64,000 bases of DNA from Bradyrhizobium betae (GCF_004123905.1 NZ_MZXW01000021.1:124001-188000), one strand, 5' to 3'. Shown: positions 26,056 through 35,569, counted from the first letter of the stretch. Numbers and translations: made by a program. Notes: generated by a model from the sequence alone, not told the origin.

Positions 26056-28045
26056 GCTCGATTGGTCGGCCATTCCGTTCGACCAGCCCATTCCGCTCAT
26101 CGCAGGCGCGATCGTGCTGGTTGCGATCCTCGCGGTGCTGATCTGGGTCGTGGTGAAGGGGCATCTACCCTACCTCTGGCATGAATGGATCACCAGCGTC
26201 GATCACAAGCGGATCGGCGTCATGTATATCCTGCTGGCCTCGGTGATGCTGCTGCGCGGCGGCAGCGATGCCATCATGATGCGAGTCCAGCAGGCGATCG
26301 CCTACCAGTCGAACGGCTTTCTGCCGCCGGAGCATTACAACCAGATCTTCTCGGCCCACGGCACCATCATGATCTTCTTCGTGGCGATGCCGTTCGTGAT
26401 CGGGCTGATGAACCTCATCGTTCCGCTCCAGCTCGGCGTGCGCGATGTCGCTTTCCCGACGCTCAATTCGGTCGGTTTCTGGCTGACGGCAACAGGCGCA
26501 TTGCTCGTAAACCTCTCGCTCGTGATCGGCGAGTTCGCGCGCACCGGCTGGCTCGCCTTTCCGCCGCTGTCGGGGCTGTCCTATTCGCCGGGCGTCGGCG
26601 TCGACTATTACGCATGGTCTTTGCAGATATCAGGCGTCGGCACGCTGGTGGCCGGCATCAATCTCGTGACGACGGTGCTGAAGCTGCGCACCAAGGGCAT
26701 GAACTATCTGCGCATGCCGATGTTCTGCTGGACCACGCTGGCCTCCAACCTCCTGATCGTCGCAGCGTTTCCGATCCTCACCGCCACACTCGCGATGCTG
26801 CTGCTCGACCGCTATCTCGGCTTCCACTTCTTCACCAACGAGGCCGGCGGCAACGTCATGATGTTCATGAATTTGATCTGGGCCTGGGGACATCCGGAGG
26901 TCTACATCCTGGTGCTGCCGGCCTTCGGCATCTTCTCCGAGGTGGTCTCGACCTTCTCCGGCAAGGCGTTGTTCGGCTACCGCTCCATGGTGCTCGCGAC
27001 CATGGCGATCTGCGTCATCTCCTTCATGGTCTGGCTGCATCATTTCTTCACGATGGGAGCGGGGCCCGACGTCAACGCCATCTTCGGCATCGCCAGCATG
27101 ATCATCGCGGTTCCGACGGGGGTGAAGATCTACAACTGGCTGTTCACGATGTACGGCGGCCGCATCCGCTTCGCGACGCCGATGTTGTGGGCGGTCGGCT
27201 TCATGGTCACCTTCATCATCGGCGGCCTCACGGGCGTACTGGTGGCGGTCCCGCCGGCCGACTTCATGCTTCACAACAGCATGTTCCTGGTGGCGCATTT
27301 CCACAACGTCATCATCGGCGGCGTGCTGTTCGGCGCCTTCGCCGGCTTCGAATACTGGTTTCCGAAGGCGTTCGGCTTCCGCCTCGACGAGCGCTGGGGC
27401 AAGCTGGCGTTCTGGTTCACTTTCCTGGGCTTCTACGTCACGTTCTTGCCGCTCTACATCGCGGGCATGCTCGGCATGACCCGTCGCCTGCAGCATTACG
27501 ATGTCGCGGCCTGGCGTCCCTGGATGTTCATTGCAGCGTTTGGCATGCTGATCCTGTCGATTGGGGTGATCTGCCAGATCATGCAGCTCGTCGTCAGCAT
27601 CCGCAATCGTGAGGCCTTGCGCGACCGTACCGGCGATCCCTGGGACGGCCGCTCGCTGGAATGGGCGACCTCGTCGCCGCCGCCGGTATTCAACTTCGCC
27701 TTCCATCCCGACGTGCGTGGCGAGGACGCCTATTGGGACATGAAGAGCCGCGCCCAGCAGCAGTCGCTGGAGCACGAAGCGCCCGAGTATCAGGACATCG
27801 AGATGCCCCGGAACTCGCCGACCGGTTTCATCTGCGCGTTCTTCGCCACCATCATGGGCTTTGCGCTGATCTGGCACATCTGGTGGATGGTGATCCTGGG
27901 CGGCATCGGCGCATTCGCGACCTTCGTCGTGTTCGCCTGGCGCGACCATGACGAATACGTCATTCCGGCCGCGGAGGTCGCCCGCATCGATCGCGTCAAT
28001 CTCGAGGAGCGTCGCAGCCTCGTCAGCATGGCGGGAGCGCTCTGA
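26045..28045 (+). CDS. cyoB: Cytochrome o ubiquinol oxidase subunit I
   Basis: The 666-residue catalytic subunit, with about 15 transmembrane helices. Visible haem and copper ligands and markers: WITSVDHKRIGVMYILLA, FSAHGTIMIFFVAMP (haem His), WAWGHPEVYILVLPAFGIFS (the CuB His with its cross-linked Tyr region), VWLHHFFTMG (CuB His pair) and VAHFHNVIIGGVLFG (haem His pair). It reduces O2 to water with electrons from ubiquinol and pumps protons. The start at 26045 is preferred over an upstream in-frame ATG because it matches the family N-terminus. Confidence 0.95.
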   Translation: MLGKLDWSAIPFDQPIPLIAGAIVLVAILAVLIWVVVKGHLPYLWHEWITSVDHKRIGVMYILLASVMLLRGGSDAIMMRVQQAIAYQSNGFLPPEHYNQIFSAHGTIMIFFVAMPFVIGLMNLIVPLQLGVRDVAFPTLNSVGFWLTATGALLVNLSLVIGEFARTGWLAFPPLSGLSYSPGVGVDYYAWSLQISGVGTLVAGINLVTTVLKLRTKGMNYLRMPMFCWTTLASNLLIVAAFPILTATLAMLLLDRYLGFHFFTNEAGGNVMMFMNLIWAWGHPEVYILVLPAFGIFSEVVSTFSGKALFGYRSMVLATMAICVISFMVWLHHFFTMGAGPDVNAIFGIASMIIAVPTGVKIYNWLFTMYGGRIRFATPMLWAVGFMVTFIIGGLTGVLVAVPPADFMLHNSMFLVAHFHNVIIGGVLFGAFAGFEYWFPKAFGFRLDERWGKLAFWFTFLGFYVTFLPLYIAGMLGMTRRLQHYDVAAWRPWMFIAAFGMLILSIGVICQIMQLVVSIRNREALRDRTGDPWDGRSLEWATSSPPPVFNFAFHPDVRGEDAYWDMKSRAQQQSLEHEAPEYQDIEMPRNSPTGFICAFFATIMGFALIWHIWWMVILGGIGAFATFVVFAWRDHDEYVIPAAEVARIDRVNLEERRSLVSMAGAL

Positions 28046-28686
28046 TGGCGATGACGGCAACCGTCGGCCACGCCCACGCCGATCCCCATCACATCGGGCT
28101 CGTCATCGAGCATCCGGGACCAGCACCGAAGCGGATCGTGACCGCCTACGGCTTCTGGGTGTTCCTGCTCTCCGACATCGTGATGTTCTCCTGCTTCTTC
28201 GCGGCCTATGCGGTGCTGTCCGGCCAGACCGCCGGCGGCCCGAAGGGTTCTGAGATCTTCGAGCAGCGGAACGTCGCGATCGAGACGGTCTGCCTGCTGC
28301 TGTCGAGCTTCACCTGCGGTATGGCGAGCATTGCCGCCGACGTGCACAACCGCTTCTGGTTCTATCTCGGCATGGCCGTGACCTGCGTGCTCGGGCTCAT
28401 CTTTCTCGCCATCGAGTTCAACGAGTTCGCCGATCTCATCGCCCGCGGCTATGGCCCGTCACGAAGCGCGTTCCTGTCGTCGTTCTTCTCGCTGGTCGGA
28501 TGCCACGGCCTGCATGTCTCCGCCGGCGTCTTGTGGCTGCTCACCATGATGGCCCAGGTCTTTGCCAAGGGTTTTCGCGCCGACGTATTGCGGCGGATGA
28601 TGTGCTTTGCGCTGTTCTGGCACGCGCTCGACATCATCTGGGTCGGGGTGTTCTCCGTCGTCTATTTGCTTGGAGGTAGCGTATGA
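28045..28686 (+). CDS. cyoC: Cytochrome o ubiquinol oxidase subunit III
   Basis: A 213-residue membrane subunit with five hydrophobic helices, as in CyoC. Markers are GFWVFLLSDIVMFSCFFAAY, FNEFADLIARGYGPSRSAFL, SLVGCHGLHVSAGVLWLL and FALFWHALDIIWVGVFSVVY. It stabilizes the oxidase. Its ATG shares a base with the cyoB stop (TGATG). Confidence 0.93.
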   Translation: MAMTATVGHAHADPHHIGLVIEHPGPAPKRIVTAYGFWVFLLSDIVMFSCFFAAYAVLSGQTAGGPKGSEIFEQRNVAIETVCLLLSSFTCGMASIAADVHNRFWFYLGMAVTCVLGLIFLAIEFNEFADLIARGYGPSRSAFLSSFFSLVGCHGLHVSAGVLWLLTMMAQVFAKGFRADVLRRMMCFALFWHALDIIWVGVFSVVYLLGGSV

Positions 28687-29072
28687 GCGATCAGGCGCAC
28701 GTACCGGCCAGCCATGACCTCGCGCCGGGCGATGAGGAACAACACAGTGTCGGCGCGCGTATCGTCGGCTACGTGGTCGGTCTTGCTCTCGCGTTGCTGC
28801 TGACGGCGACCTCATTCTTCATCGCCGGCACCGACCTGGTCTGGCAGCCCTCCATCCCCGTCGCGTTGATCGTGCTCGCGATCGCGCAGATGGGCGTCCA
28901 CCTCGTGTTCTTCCTGCACATCACGACCGGCCCTGACAACACCAACAACGTGCTGGCGCTCGCCTTCGGGCTGCTGGTCGTCTTCCTGGTGGTTGGCGGC
29001 ACCGTCTGGATCATGGGGCATCTGAACGCGAACATGCCGCCGATGGACCAGATCATGAAGACGCGGATGTAG
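28683..29072 (+). CDS. cyoD: Cytochrome o ubiquinol oxidase subunit IV
   Basis: A 129-residue subunit with three transmembrane helices (YVVGLALALLLTATSFFIAG, VALIVLAIAQMGVHLVFFLH and LVVFLVVGGTVWIM), matching the CyoD/COX4-like family. The N-terminal ~30 residues are hydrophilic. It overlaps cyoC by 4 nt (ATGA) and ends the operon; no haem o synthase (cyoE) gene follows. Confidence 0.9.
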   Translation: MSDQAHVPASHDLAPGDEEQHSVGARIVGYVVGLALALLLTATSFFIAGTDLVWQPSIPVALIVLAIAQMGVHLVFFLHITTGPDNTNNVLALAFGLLVVFLVVGGTVWIMGHLNANMPPMDQIMKTRM

Positions 29073-29080
29073 GGGCGCCC

Positions 29081-29113
29081 AAAAAAGAAGAGCCGCTTGT
29101 TGTGACAAGCGGC
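29081..29113 (-). terminator. Rho-independent-like terminator (minus strand)
   Basis: A perfect 9 bp stem, GCCGCTTGT at 29092-29100 and ACAAGCGGC at 29105-29113, with a TGTG loop. Read on the minus strand it is followed by CTCTTCTTTTTT. It would end transcripts coming from the nuclease-like gene at 29287-30075; on the plus strand, behind cyoD, there is no T-run. Confidence 0.65.
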
Positions 29114-29286
29114 CCAAGTCTAGGGAGGAAACGCCCGAGCAAAGACAATCCAATGAGGATCGTCTGCCAAGGAAACGCTCGCGCAAAGCGCTTGCGTACA
29201 CATATAGGTGCCGCAACTCGCGTTGGAGTTCAATTCCGGATCAATACTGTCTCCGGCTACCGCTCACGGCTGCGTGAACCAATTGT

Positions 29287-30075
29287 TCACTTTGGCCGGC
29301 GGCAATTATAGGCCCTGCGGAAGCCGGCAGCCTGGGCGTCGTCCTCCGAGCAGAACCAGCGGTCCGGCTTGGTGGTCGCGGGATAGCTCGGGCAGCCCCG
29401 CAAATGATAGATGCCAATATTGCCGGTGACGCGAGCGCGCACCGCGAGCTTGCCTTTGATGCTGCAACTGGGCGGCATCGTCAGGTCTTCCGGAAACAGA
29501 ACGCTGCGGATCTCCTTGTCGCGGTCGGCGCGGCAGGCAGCGCCCAGCAGCACGCCGTCCTTCTTGCCGGTGCGGAACTCTTGCGGCGCCACAAAGCAGC
29601 CCTTCCAGATGCCGGCCGAGGCGGACTTGGCGTCGGCTGCGGCGGGCTTGACGTTCGCCTTGATCGGCTCGCGGGCGATGGCATAGCCGAGCTTGACCAG
29701 CTGTTCGTTCAGGCTGGTCTTGTCGCCCTCGGCCGTGCAGATCGCGCGGTGGCGCTTGCCAAAGCTCTTTTCCGGCCCGACATCGTCGCAGCGCACGGAG
29801 CGCTTGTTGATCAGCTTCGCCAGCTGGTCGCGCGCCTCGATGCCGCAGGTCCAGGGATCGGCGTGATCATCGATGCAGACCTGGTCCAGCTCCGGCGCAT
29901 CGACGCCGTCGAGCCGATAGGTAACGTCGCCGAGCTGGATCGAATTGGCATCCCGGACGGTCGCGGCCGCCGTCAGCGCGGAGACGGGGTTGGAGGCACC
30001 CAGAAATCCGGACAGAGCGAGAAACAAAACAAGCGCGAAAGCGCGGGCGGCGGCAAATGGATTCTCGAAGGACAT
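29287..30075 (-). CDS. Thermonuclease (SNase)-like exported protein
   Basis: A 262-residue protein with an N-terminal signal sequence (FALVLFLALSGFLGASNPVSA). Residues ~35-155 resemble the staphylococcal-nuclease fold: TVRDANSIQLGDVTYRLDGV, DAPELDQVC, CGIEARDQLAKLINKRSVRC and NEQLVKLGYAIA. The C-terminal ~80 residues carry IGIYHLRGCPSYPATTKPDR and WFCSEDDAQAAGFRRA, a small Cys-containing module found at the end of other secreted nuclease-like proteins. Whether it cuts nucleic acid is uncertain: the expected DAPE is present, but the Arg and Glu pair (R-GE..R) is degenerate. Confidence 0.75.
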   Translation of the reverse strand: MSFENPFAAARAFALVLFLALSGFLGASNPVSALTAAATVRDANSIQLGDVTYRLDGVDAPELDQVCIDDHADPWTCGIEARDQLAKLINKRSVRCDDVGPEKSFGKRHRAICTAEGDKTSLNEQLVKLGYAIAREPIKANVKPAAADAKSASAGIWKGCFVAPQEFRTGKKDGVLLGAACRADRDKEIRSVLFPEDLTMPPSCSIKGKLAVRARVTGNIGIYHLRGCPSYPATTKPDRWFCSEDDAQAAGFRRAYNCRRPK

Positions 30076-30276
30076 ACGGTCTCGCTACGATTGCTCTGAC
30101 GCCTCGTTCCTAGCATCCGGACGTCACGATACCAATGGTCTGCGCCCTGCGAAGTGCGACATTCGCCCGCCAGCCTTTACTCGCCTGCCGGTCTGCCCCT
30201 ATCGTTCGGCGCTGCAGACATGGCAGCAAAGGCCGAATCGCCCGGGAAGCGGCGAGGGCGGGAGGAAAATGCTTCG

Positions 30277-31875
30277 ATGAAAGACCCCGTGGACGTCCTG
30301 ATCATCGGCGCCGGCGCTTCAGGCGCGGCGATGGCGTGGTCGCTGGCCGAGACCAAGATGCACATCCTTTGCCTGGAGCAGGGCGGCTGGATGAACCCGG
30401 CGGAATATCCCAGCACGGGTCGGGACTGGGAGGCCAAGTTCTACGGGGAGTGGTCGTCGAGCCCCAACATTCGCGGCCGGCCCGAGGACTATCCGATCAA
30501 CGACGACAATTCGCCGATCAAGGTCGTGAACTATAATGCGGTCGGTGGCTCGACGGTGATGTACACCGCGCACTGGCCGCGGCTGCATCCCTCCGATTTC
30601 AAGGTGAAGACGCTCGACGGCGTCGCCGACGACTGGCCGATCGACTACGACGCGCTGACCCCGTTCTTCGAAGAGAACGACCGGATGATGGGGACGTCAG
30701 GTCTGTCGGGCGATCCCCTCTCTCCGTTGACGCATCCGCCGATGCCGCAGCAGCCGATGGGATTGTCGGGCGCGATCATCGGCAAGGCCATGAACGAGCT
30801 CGGCTGGCATTGGTGGCCGTCGGACACGACGGTCGCGACCACAGACTATGAGGGGCGCGCTCGCTGCATTAATCTCGGCCATTGCACGCCGGCCTGCGCG
30901 CAAGGCGCAAAGTCCTCGACCGACATCACCTATTGGCCGCATGCGGTCCGCGCCGGCGTCGAGCTGCGCACCCATTGCCGGGTGCGCGAAATCACCACCG
31001 ACGAGAACGGCATGGCCACGGGCGTGGTCTATTACGACAAGGACGGTGTCGAGCAATTTCAGCCCGCGCATGTCGTCATCATCGCCTGTAACGGCGTCGG
31101 CACGCCGCGGCTGTTGCTCAACTCGAAGTCCAACCGTTTCCCGAACGGCCTTGCCAATTCGTCCGGCCTCGTCGGCAAGAATTTGATGTTCCACCCCTAT
31201 GCGCAGATCTACGGTTATGTGAAGGAGCCGACTGATAGCAACCGCGCGCCGCCGACCTGCCTGTGGAGCAAGGAGTGGTACGACACGGATCTCTCGCGCG
31301 GCTTCGTGCGCGGTTACGGCGTCCAGTTCGTGCGCGGCGCGGGGCCGGTATTTGAGGCCGTCGTCAGCGAGCAGAAGGGCATTCTGCCGTGGGGCGAGGA
31401 TCATCACCGAATCTTCCGCAAACTCAACGGCCATCGGCTGGGTTTCTCCGCGATCTGCGAGGATCTGCCGGAGGAGCATAACCGGGTCACGCTAGATCCC
31501 GTCTTGAAGGACAGCCATGGCATTCCCGCGCCGAAGATCGACTATACGATCAGCGAGAACAGCCGGAAGATGATGGACCATGCGCTCGCCCGCGGCCGCG
31601 AGGTATTGGAGACGGCGGGGGCGACCGACATCTGCGTCAATTCCCCGATCCCTTGGGGTGGCTGGCATCTGCTCGGCACCGCGCGAATGGGCACCGACCC
31701 CAAAAAATCCGTCGTCAACGAATGGGGCCGCACGCACGACGTGAAGAATTTGTTCATCGTCGACGGCAGCATCTTCGTCACCTCGGGCGGCGTGAATCCG
31801 ACGTCCACCATCCAGGCCCTCGCGCTCTACATCGCCGACCAGATGAAGCAGCGCCTCGCAAACTTGTTTGATTGA
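30277..31875 (+). CDS. GMC-family FAD oxidoreductase
   Basis: A 532-residue flavoenzyme. The FAD-binding Rossmann motif is VLIIGAGASGAAMAWSLAE (residues ~6-24), followed by the GMC signature-like NAVGGSTVMYTAHWPRLHPS, and at the C-terminus GGWHLLGTARMGTDP with the catalytic His and FIVDGSIFVTSGGVNPTSTI closing over FAD. It belongs with the gluconate/sorbitol/choline dehydrogenase-like branch rather than O2-using oxidases. The ATG at 30277 lies nine bases after GGAGGAAA. A small partner gene follows after 7 nt, as in gluconate 2-dehydrogenase-type complexes, though the cytochrome subunit is missing. Confidence 0.88.
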   Translation: MKDPVDVLIIGAGASGAAMAWSLAETKMHILCLEQGGWMNPAEYPSTGRDWEAKFYGEWSSSPNIRGRPEDYPINDDNSPIKVVNYNAVGGSTVMYTAHWPRLHPSDFKVKTLDGVADDWPIDYDALTPFFEENDRMMGTSGLSGDPLSPLTHPPMPQQPMGLSGAIIGKAMNELGWHWWPSDTTVATTDYEGRARCINLGHCTPACAQGAKSSTDITYWPHAVRAGVELRTHCRVREITTDENGMATGVVYYDKDGVEQFQPAHVVIIACNGVGTPRLLLNSKSNRFPNGLANSSGLVGKNLMFHPYAQIYGYVKEPTDSNRAPPTCLWSKEWYDTDLSRGFVRGYGVQFVRGAGPVFEAVVSEQKGILPWGEDHHRIFRKLNGHRLGFSAICEDLPEEHNRVTLDPVLKDSHGIPAPKIDYTISENSRKMMDHALARGREVLETAGATDICVNSPIPWGGWHLLGTARMGTDPKKSVVNEWGRTHDVKNLFIVDGSIFVTSGGVNPTSTIQALALYIADQMKQRLANLFD

Positions 31876-31882
31876 GGCCGTC

Positions 31883-32332
31883 ATGTCCGCAGACAATCAA
31901 CTCACACGCCTCCAGCGCGACGACCTCCGCACCGTCGCCGCGATGATCGTCCCCGCCAGCGACGAGTATAAGGTGCCCGGTGCCGACGATGCCGCGATCC
32001 AGGCAGATATCCTTGCGACGCTCGGCCGCGATACCAAATTAGTGGTAGCGGCGCTGGACCATCTGGCGCGGTTGGCAGGTCAGCCGCTCGCCGAGCTCGA
32101 CGCTGCGAAGCGCGATGCGGTGGCGCAGGAGTTTCGCGGCACCGGCGGCGCGGCTGCCGCAACGCTCGTCCGCGTGGTGCTGCAATGCTACTACCGTGAT
32201 GACCGTGTGCTGCGTTCGCTCGGGCTCGAGCTGCGCGCGCCGTTCCCCAAGGGCTATGCGCTCCCCGACGGCGACTGGTCACTGCTCGATCCGGTGAAGG
32301 CCAGGGCGGGCACGCTGCGGCGGGCGCCCTAG
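31883..32332 (+). CDS. Small subunit-like partner of the GMC oxidoreductase
   Basis: A 149-residue soluble protein starting MSADNQLTRLQRDDLRTVAA. It has MIVPASDEYKVPGADDAAIQ, LDHLARLAGQPLAELDAAKR and VRVVLQCYYRDDRVLRSLGL. The MIVPASD and CYYRD features resemble gluconate 2-dehydrogenase subunit 3-type proteins, but no TAT signal is seen, so the complex may be cytoplasmic. It begins 7 nt after the GMC gene and is almost certainly co-transcribed. It ends 91 nt before the S1C protease. Confidence 0.65.
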   Translation: MSADNQLTRLQRDDLRTVAAMIVPASDEYKVPGADDAAIQADILATLGRDTKLVVAALDHLARLAGQPLAELDAAKRDAVAQEFRGTGGAAAATLVRVVLQCYYRDDRVLRSLGLELRAPFPKGYALPDGDWSLLDPVKARAGTLRRAP

Positions 32333-32423
32333 CCACCTTGGCAGTCCAGCCTTACGCCCCTGGCGAGCCACTTGCGCCGGGGGGAACAGGCCACCATCTG
32401 TGTGAGCCTCAAGGACTTTTGCC

Positions 32424-33443
32424 ATGCTGGATTTTTCCTCAGATATCGCCGATGACGGACCGTCATCGCGAACGGCGGAGGCTGCCCCGGACAATGACCG
32501 GGCTTTGCTGGACGCCTATTCCAACGCCGTGATCGACGTGACCGACCGGGTCGGCCCTGCCGTCGTGCGCGTCGAGACCGGTCCAAAGGTACCGAACGGC
32601 CGCGAGCGCGGCGGGCTCGGCTCCGGCATCGTGATCTCGCCGGATGGGCTCGTGCTCACCAACAGCCACGTGGTCGGCTCGTCGAAAGAGATTCGCCTGC
32701 GGGATGTCGAAGGAAACGTCGGCGATGCCCGGGTGCTCGGCGTCGATCCCGACACCGACCTCGCGCTGCTGCGTGCCGATGGCGTGCGCGACTTGCCTTA
32801 TGCCGCGCTCGGCAACTCCAAGAGTCTCAAGCGTGGCCAGCTCGTGATCGCGATCGGCAATCCGCTCGGTTTTGAATCGACCGTGACCGCCGGCGTGGTC
32901 TCGGCGCTGGGGCGCTCGATCCGCTCGGTCAGCGGGCGCACCATCGAGGACGTGATCCAGACGGATGCCGCGCTCAATCCCGGCAATTCCGGCGGGCCGC
33001 TGGTGTCGTCGAATGCCGAGGTGATCGGCATCAACACCGCCATCATCAACGGCGCGCAGGGCATCTGCTTTGCGGTGGCCAGCAACACCGCGCAATTCGT
33101 GCTGTCGGAGATCATCCGCCACGGTTACGTCCGCCGCGCCTTCATCGGCGTTGCCGGGCAGACTGCGCCGGTCCCGCGCCGGCACGCGGTGCTGGCCGGC
33201 GTCGAGAACAAGATGGGAGCGCTGCTCGCTCAGATCGAGCCTGATGGCCCGGCGGCAAAGGCGGGCCTGTTGCCCGGCGACGTCGTGATCAGGCTCGATG
33301 GCGTCGAGATCAACGGCGTCGACGATCTGATCCGCGTGCTCGACCGCGACCGGATCGGCCGGCGGCTCGCCATGGACGTGCTGCGGCTCGGCCGCCTGCG
33401 GGCGATCGATATCGACCCCATCGAGCGCAAGCCGGCCCGCTAG
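32424..33443 (+). CDS. S1C serine protease with PDZ domain (DegP/HtrA-like)
   Basis: A 339-residue trypsin-fold protease. The triad is H82 (VLTNSHVV), D112 (TDLALLR) and S189 (NPGNSGGPL), followed by a PDZ domain from about residue 245 (MGALLAQIEPDGPAAKAGLL, GDVVIRLDGVEI). Unlike DegP/DegS it has no visible signal peptide or N-terminal anchor: the first 25 residues are polar and acidic. It may therefore be cytoplasmic, or exported by another route. It lies downstream of the GMC pair and upstream of the FAD oxidoreductase, all on the plus strand. Confidence 0.88.
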   Translation: MLDFSSDIADDGPSSRTAEAAPDNDRALLDAYSNAVIDVTDRVGPAVVRVETGPKVPNGRERGGLGSGIVISPDGLVLTNSHVVGSSKEIRLRDVEGNVGDARVLGVDPDTDLALLRADGVRDLPYAALGNSKSLKRGQLVIAIGNPLGFESTVTAGVVSALGRSIRSVSGRTIEDVIQTDAALNPGNSGGPLVSSNAEVIGINTAIINGAQGICFAVASNTAQFVLSEIIRHGYVRRAFIGVAGQTAPVPRRHAVLAGVENKMGALLAQIEPDGPAAKAGLLPGDVVIRLDGVEINGVDDLIRVLDRDRIGRRLAMDVLRLGRLRAIDIDPIERKPAR

Positions 33444-33502
33444 CGTTCGGCAGGCGAGGCGGGGTATGACGGTGTCATGCCTTGCTTCCAGAAGCTCGCC
33501 GC

Positions 33503-35224
33503 ATGATGCCGGCACATGAGACCTACGACGTCATTGTCATCGGCGCTGGCGCCGGTGGCATGACGGCCGCGGCGGTGGCCGCTGCCGAAGGCTTGCGCGT
33601 GCTCGTGATCGAGAAGACAGCCTTCGTCGGCGGCACCACGGCTTGGTCCGGCGGCATGATCTGGATCCCCGCCAATCCCAAGATGAAGGAGGCGGGGTTT
33701 TCGGACAGCATCACGGATGCCGTCCAGTACCTGTCGAGCACGGTGCCCGAGCCTGCCAATGCGGGATTGCGGGCCGCGTTCCTTGCGCGCGGGCCGGAGG
33801 CGGTCGCCTGGTTCGAAGCCAACACCGAGGTGCGCCTCCAGCCCGTGACGGTCTATCCGGACTATTATCCGGAGCGGCTAGGCGCGACATCAGGCGGGCG
33901 CGTGCTGGAGCCCGTCGCATTCGACGGCACAAGGCTGGGTGCGCATTTCGCGCGGCTGCGCGCGCCGCTGCCGGAGTTCACGCTGTTCGGCGGGATGATG
34001 GTCAATCGTCTCGACATCCCGCATCTGCGCCGGGTCGGAAAATCGCTGCGCTCGACCCTGCGCACAATGCGGCTGGTTTCCGAATACGCCTTGCAGAGGT
34101 TGCGCAGCCCCCGCGGTACGACGCTGCATCTCGGCAATGCGCTCGCGGCGCGGCTCTATGCCTCGCTGCTGGCGCGGCAGGTCGAGATCTTCTTCAGCGC
34201 CGACGTCGAGGATTTGTCGATGCAGGGCGATCGCGTCAGCGGCGTGGTGATCCGTCACGGCTCACGCGATCGCCCGATCGCCGCGCGACGCGGTGTTGTG
34301 GTCGCAACCGGCGGATTTTCACACGATGCTACGTTGCGCAAACGCTTCTTTCCGGCGGCGACTGGATTCGTCTCAACCACCAACACGGCCGGCACGGGCG
34401 ACGGCCTTCGGCTGGCGATCACGGCCGGTGCCGCGCTCAACACGGAGGCGACCAGCCCGGCCTATTGGGTGCCGGCCTCCCTGTTCCGCCGCGCCGACGG
34501 CAGCCGCGGCGTATTCCCGCATACGGTGACAGACCGCGCCAAGCCCGGTGTGATCGCCGTGAATGCGGCGGGCCGGCGCTTCGTCAACGAGGCGCTATCG
34601 TACCACGAGTTCGTGCTCGCCATGCTGCGCGACGCCAACGGTGAGCCGGACCGCCCGTTCTACCTGATCTGCGACCGCCCGTTCCTGTGGAGCTACGGCC
34701 TCGGCCGCATCAAGCCGTTCACACATAGCGTTCGGCGTTACGTGGCGAGCGGTGAGTTGGTCGAGGCTCCCGATATCGCGCAGCTCGCGGCGAAGATTGG
34801 CATCAAGCCGGCTACGCTCGCTGCGACGGTCGCAGGCTACAATGCCAGCGCAAAGGAGGGCCGTGATCCCGAATTCGGACGTGGCAGCACGATCTACCAG
34901 CGCTACTTCGGCGACGCCGCCCACAAGCCCAATCCCTGTGTCGCGCCGATCATGCGCGCGCCGTTCTTCGCGATGCGCATCTATCCCGCCGACCTCGGCA
35001 CCGCCATCGGCATGAGGGTCGATGCGCAGGCGCGCGTGCTGCGCGAGGACGGCACGCCAATCGCGGGCCTCTACGCCTGCGGCAACGACATGGGCTCAAT
35101 CATGAATGGCAATTATCCCGGGCCGGGCATCATGCTCGGGCCGGCGCTGACGTTCGGGTACATTGCGGGGCGGCATCTGGCGGAGGGGGCGACGGTGGCG
35201 AGCGCTGCGACGGCAACTGTCTGA
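33503..35224 (+). CDS. FAD-dependent oxidoreductase (3-ketosteroid dehydrogenase/fumarate reductase flavoprotein fold)
   Basis: A 573-residue flavoprotein. FAD motifs are YDVIVIGAGAGGMTAAAVAA, LVIEKTAFVGGTTAWSGGM, GVVVATGGFSHDATLRKRFF and the C-terminal GLYACGNDMGSIMNGNYPGP and GPALTFGYIAG. Internal NAAGRRFVNEALSYHEFV is typical of the FAD_binding_2 family that includes 3-ketosteroid-delta1-dehydrogenase. A Tyr-rich capping region is present. The substrate is unknown. Start codons at 33503 and 33506 are equally plausible. Confidence 0.85.
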   Translation: MMPAHETYDVIVIGAGAGGMTAAAVAAAEGLRVLVIEKTAFVGGTTAWSGGMIWIPANPKMKEAGFSDSITDAVQYLSSTVPEPANAGLRAAFLARGPEAVAWFEANTEVRLQPVTVYPDYYPERLGATSGGRVLEPVAFDGTRLGAHFARLRAPLPEFTLFGGMMVNRLDIPHLRRVGKSLRSTLRTMRLVSEYALQRLRSPRGTTLHLGNALAARLYASLLARQVEIFFSADVEDLSMQGDRVSGVVIRHGSRDRPIAARRGVVVATGGFSHDATLRKRFFPAATGFVSTTNTAGTGDGLRLAITAGAALNTEATSPAYWVPASLFRRADGSRGVFPHTVTDRAKPGVIAVNAAGRRFVNEALSYHEFVLAMLRDANGEPDRPFYLICDRPFLWSYGLGRIKPFTHSVRRYVASGELVEAPDIAQLAAKIGIKPATLAATVAGYNASAKEGRDPEFGRGSTIYQRYFGDAAHKPNPCVAPIMRAPFFAMRIYPADLGTAIGMRVDAQARVLREDGTPIAGLYACGNDMGSIMNGNYPGPGIMLGPALTFGYIAGRHLAEGATVASAATATV

Positions 35225-35246
35225 CTGTCGCCCTCGCTCTATCCCC

Positions 35247-35332
35247 GCCATTGCGAGCGCAGCGAAGCAATCCACAATCCTTCCGCGGAAACAGTCTGGA
35301 TTGCTTCGTCGCAAGGGCTCCTCGCAATGACG
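35247..35332. repeat. Palindromic repeat, second copy of the 11277 family
   Basis: Left arm GCCATTGCGAGCGCAGCGAA with GCAATCCA, right arm TGGATTGCTTCGTCGCAAGG then GCTCCTCGCAATGAC. The orientation is opposite to the copy at 11277-11362. Confidence 0.8.
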
Positions 35333-35512
35333 TGGAGGGAGCACGGGAGACGCTGCCCGCTAAAAAGCAAGCTTCACTGTCGCTCATCGTTTAAGCAAAT
35401 GCCCGTCGCAAAGCCGTCGCACAGCGAATAAGCAGACCCCCGCTCTTCCGATAACATTTTGACAGAGCAGCGAATTTTCCCGTGCCGTTAGCCCGGTCGC
35501 TATTGTACACAA

Positions 35513-35528
35513 TGGCACGGCGCTTGCA
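35513..35528 (+). promoter_or_regulatory. Sigma-54 (RpoN) promoter, -24/-12
   Basis: TGGCACG-GCGC-TTGCA matches the TGGCACG-N4-TTGCW consensus at every fixed position, with GG at 35514-35515 and GC at 35526-35527. It lies 42 bases before the ATG of the amidase gene in the correct orientation, so the amidase-permease pair should be RpoN-dependent and need an activator such as NtrC. Confidence 0.85.
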
Positions 35529-35569
35529 GAACTCCTGGCAAAAGAGAGTTCTCGCGGGGGCCTTGCGTC

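Larger units (their letters stand above)
35225..35569 (+). other. 345 nt intergenic region with repeat and sigma-54 promoter
   Basis: No gene. It holds a palindromic repeat (35247-35332), then about 180 nt of AT-richer DNA, the sigma-54 promoter at 35513-35528 and the untranslated leader of the amidase gene. A clear NtrC palindrome was not found by eye between the repeat and the promoter. Confidence 0.6.
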
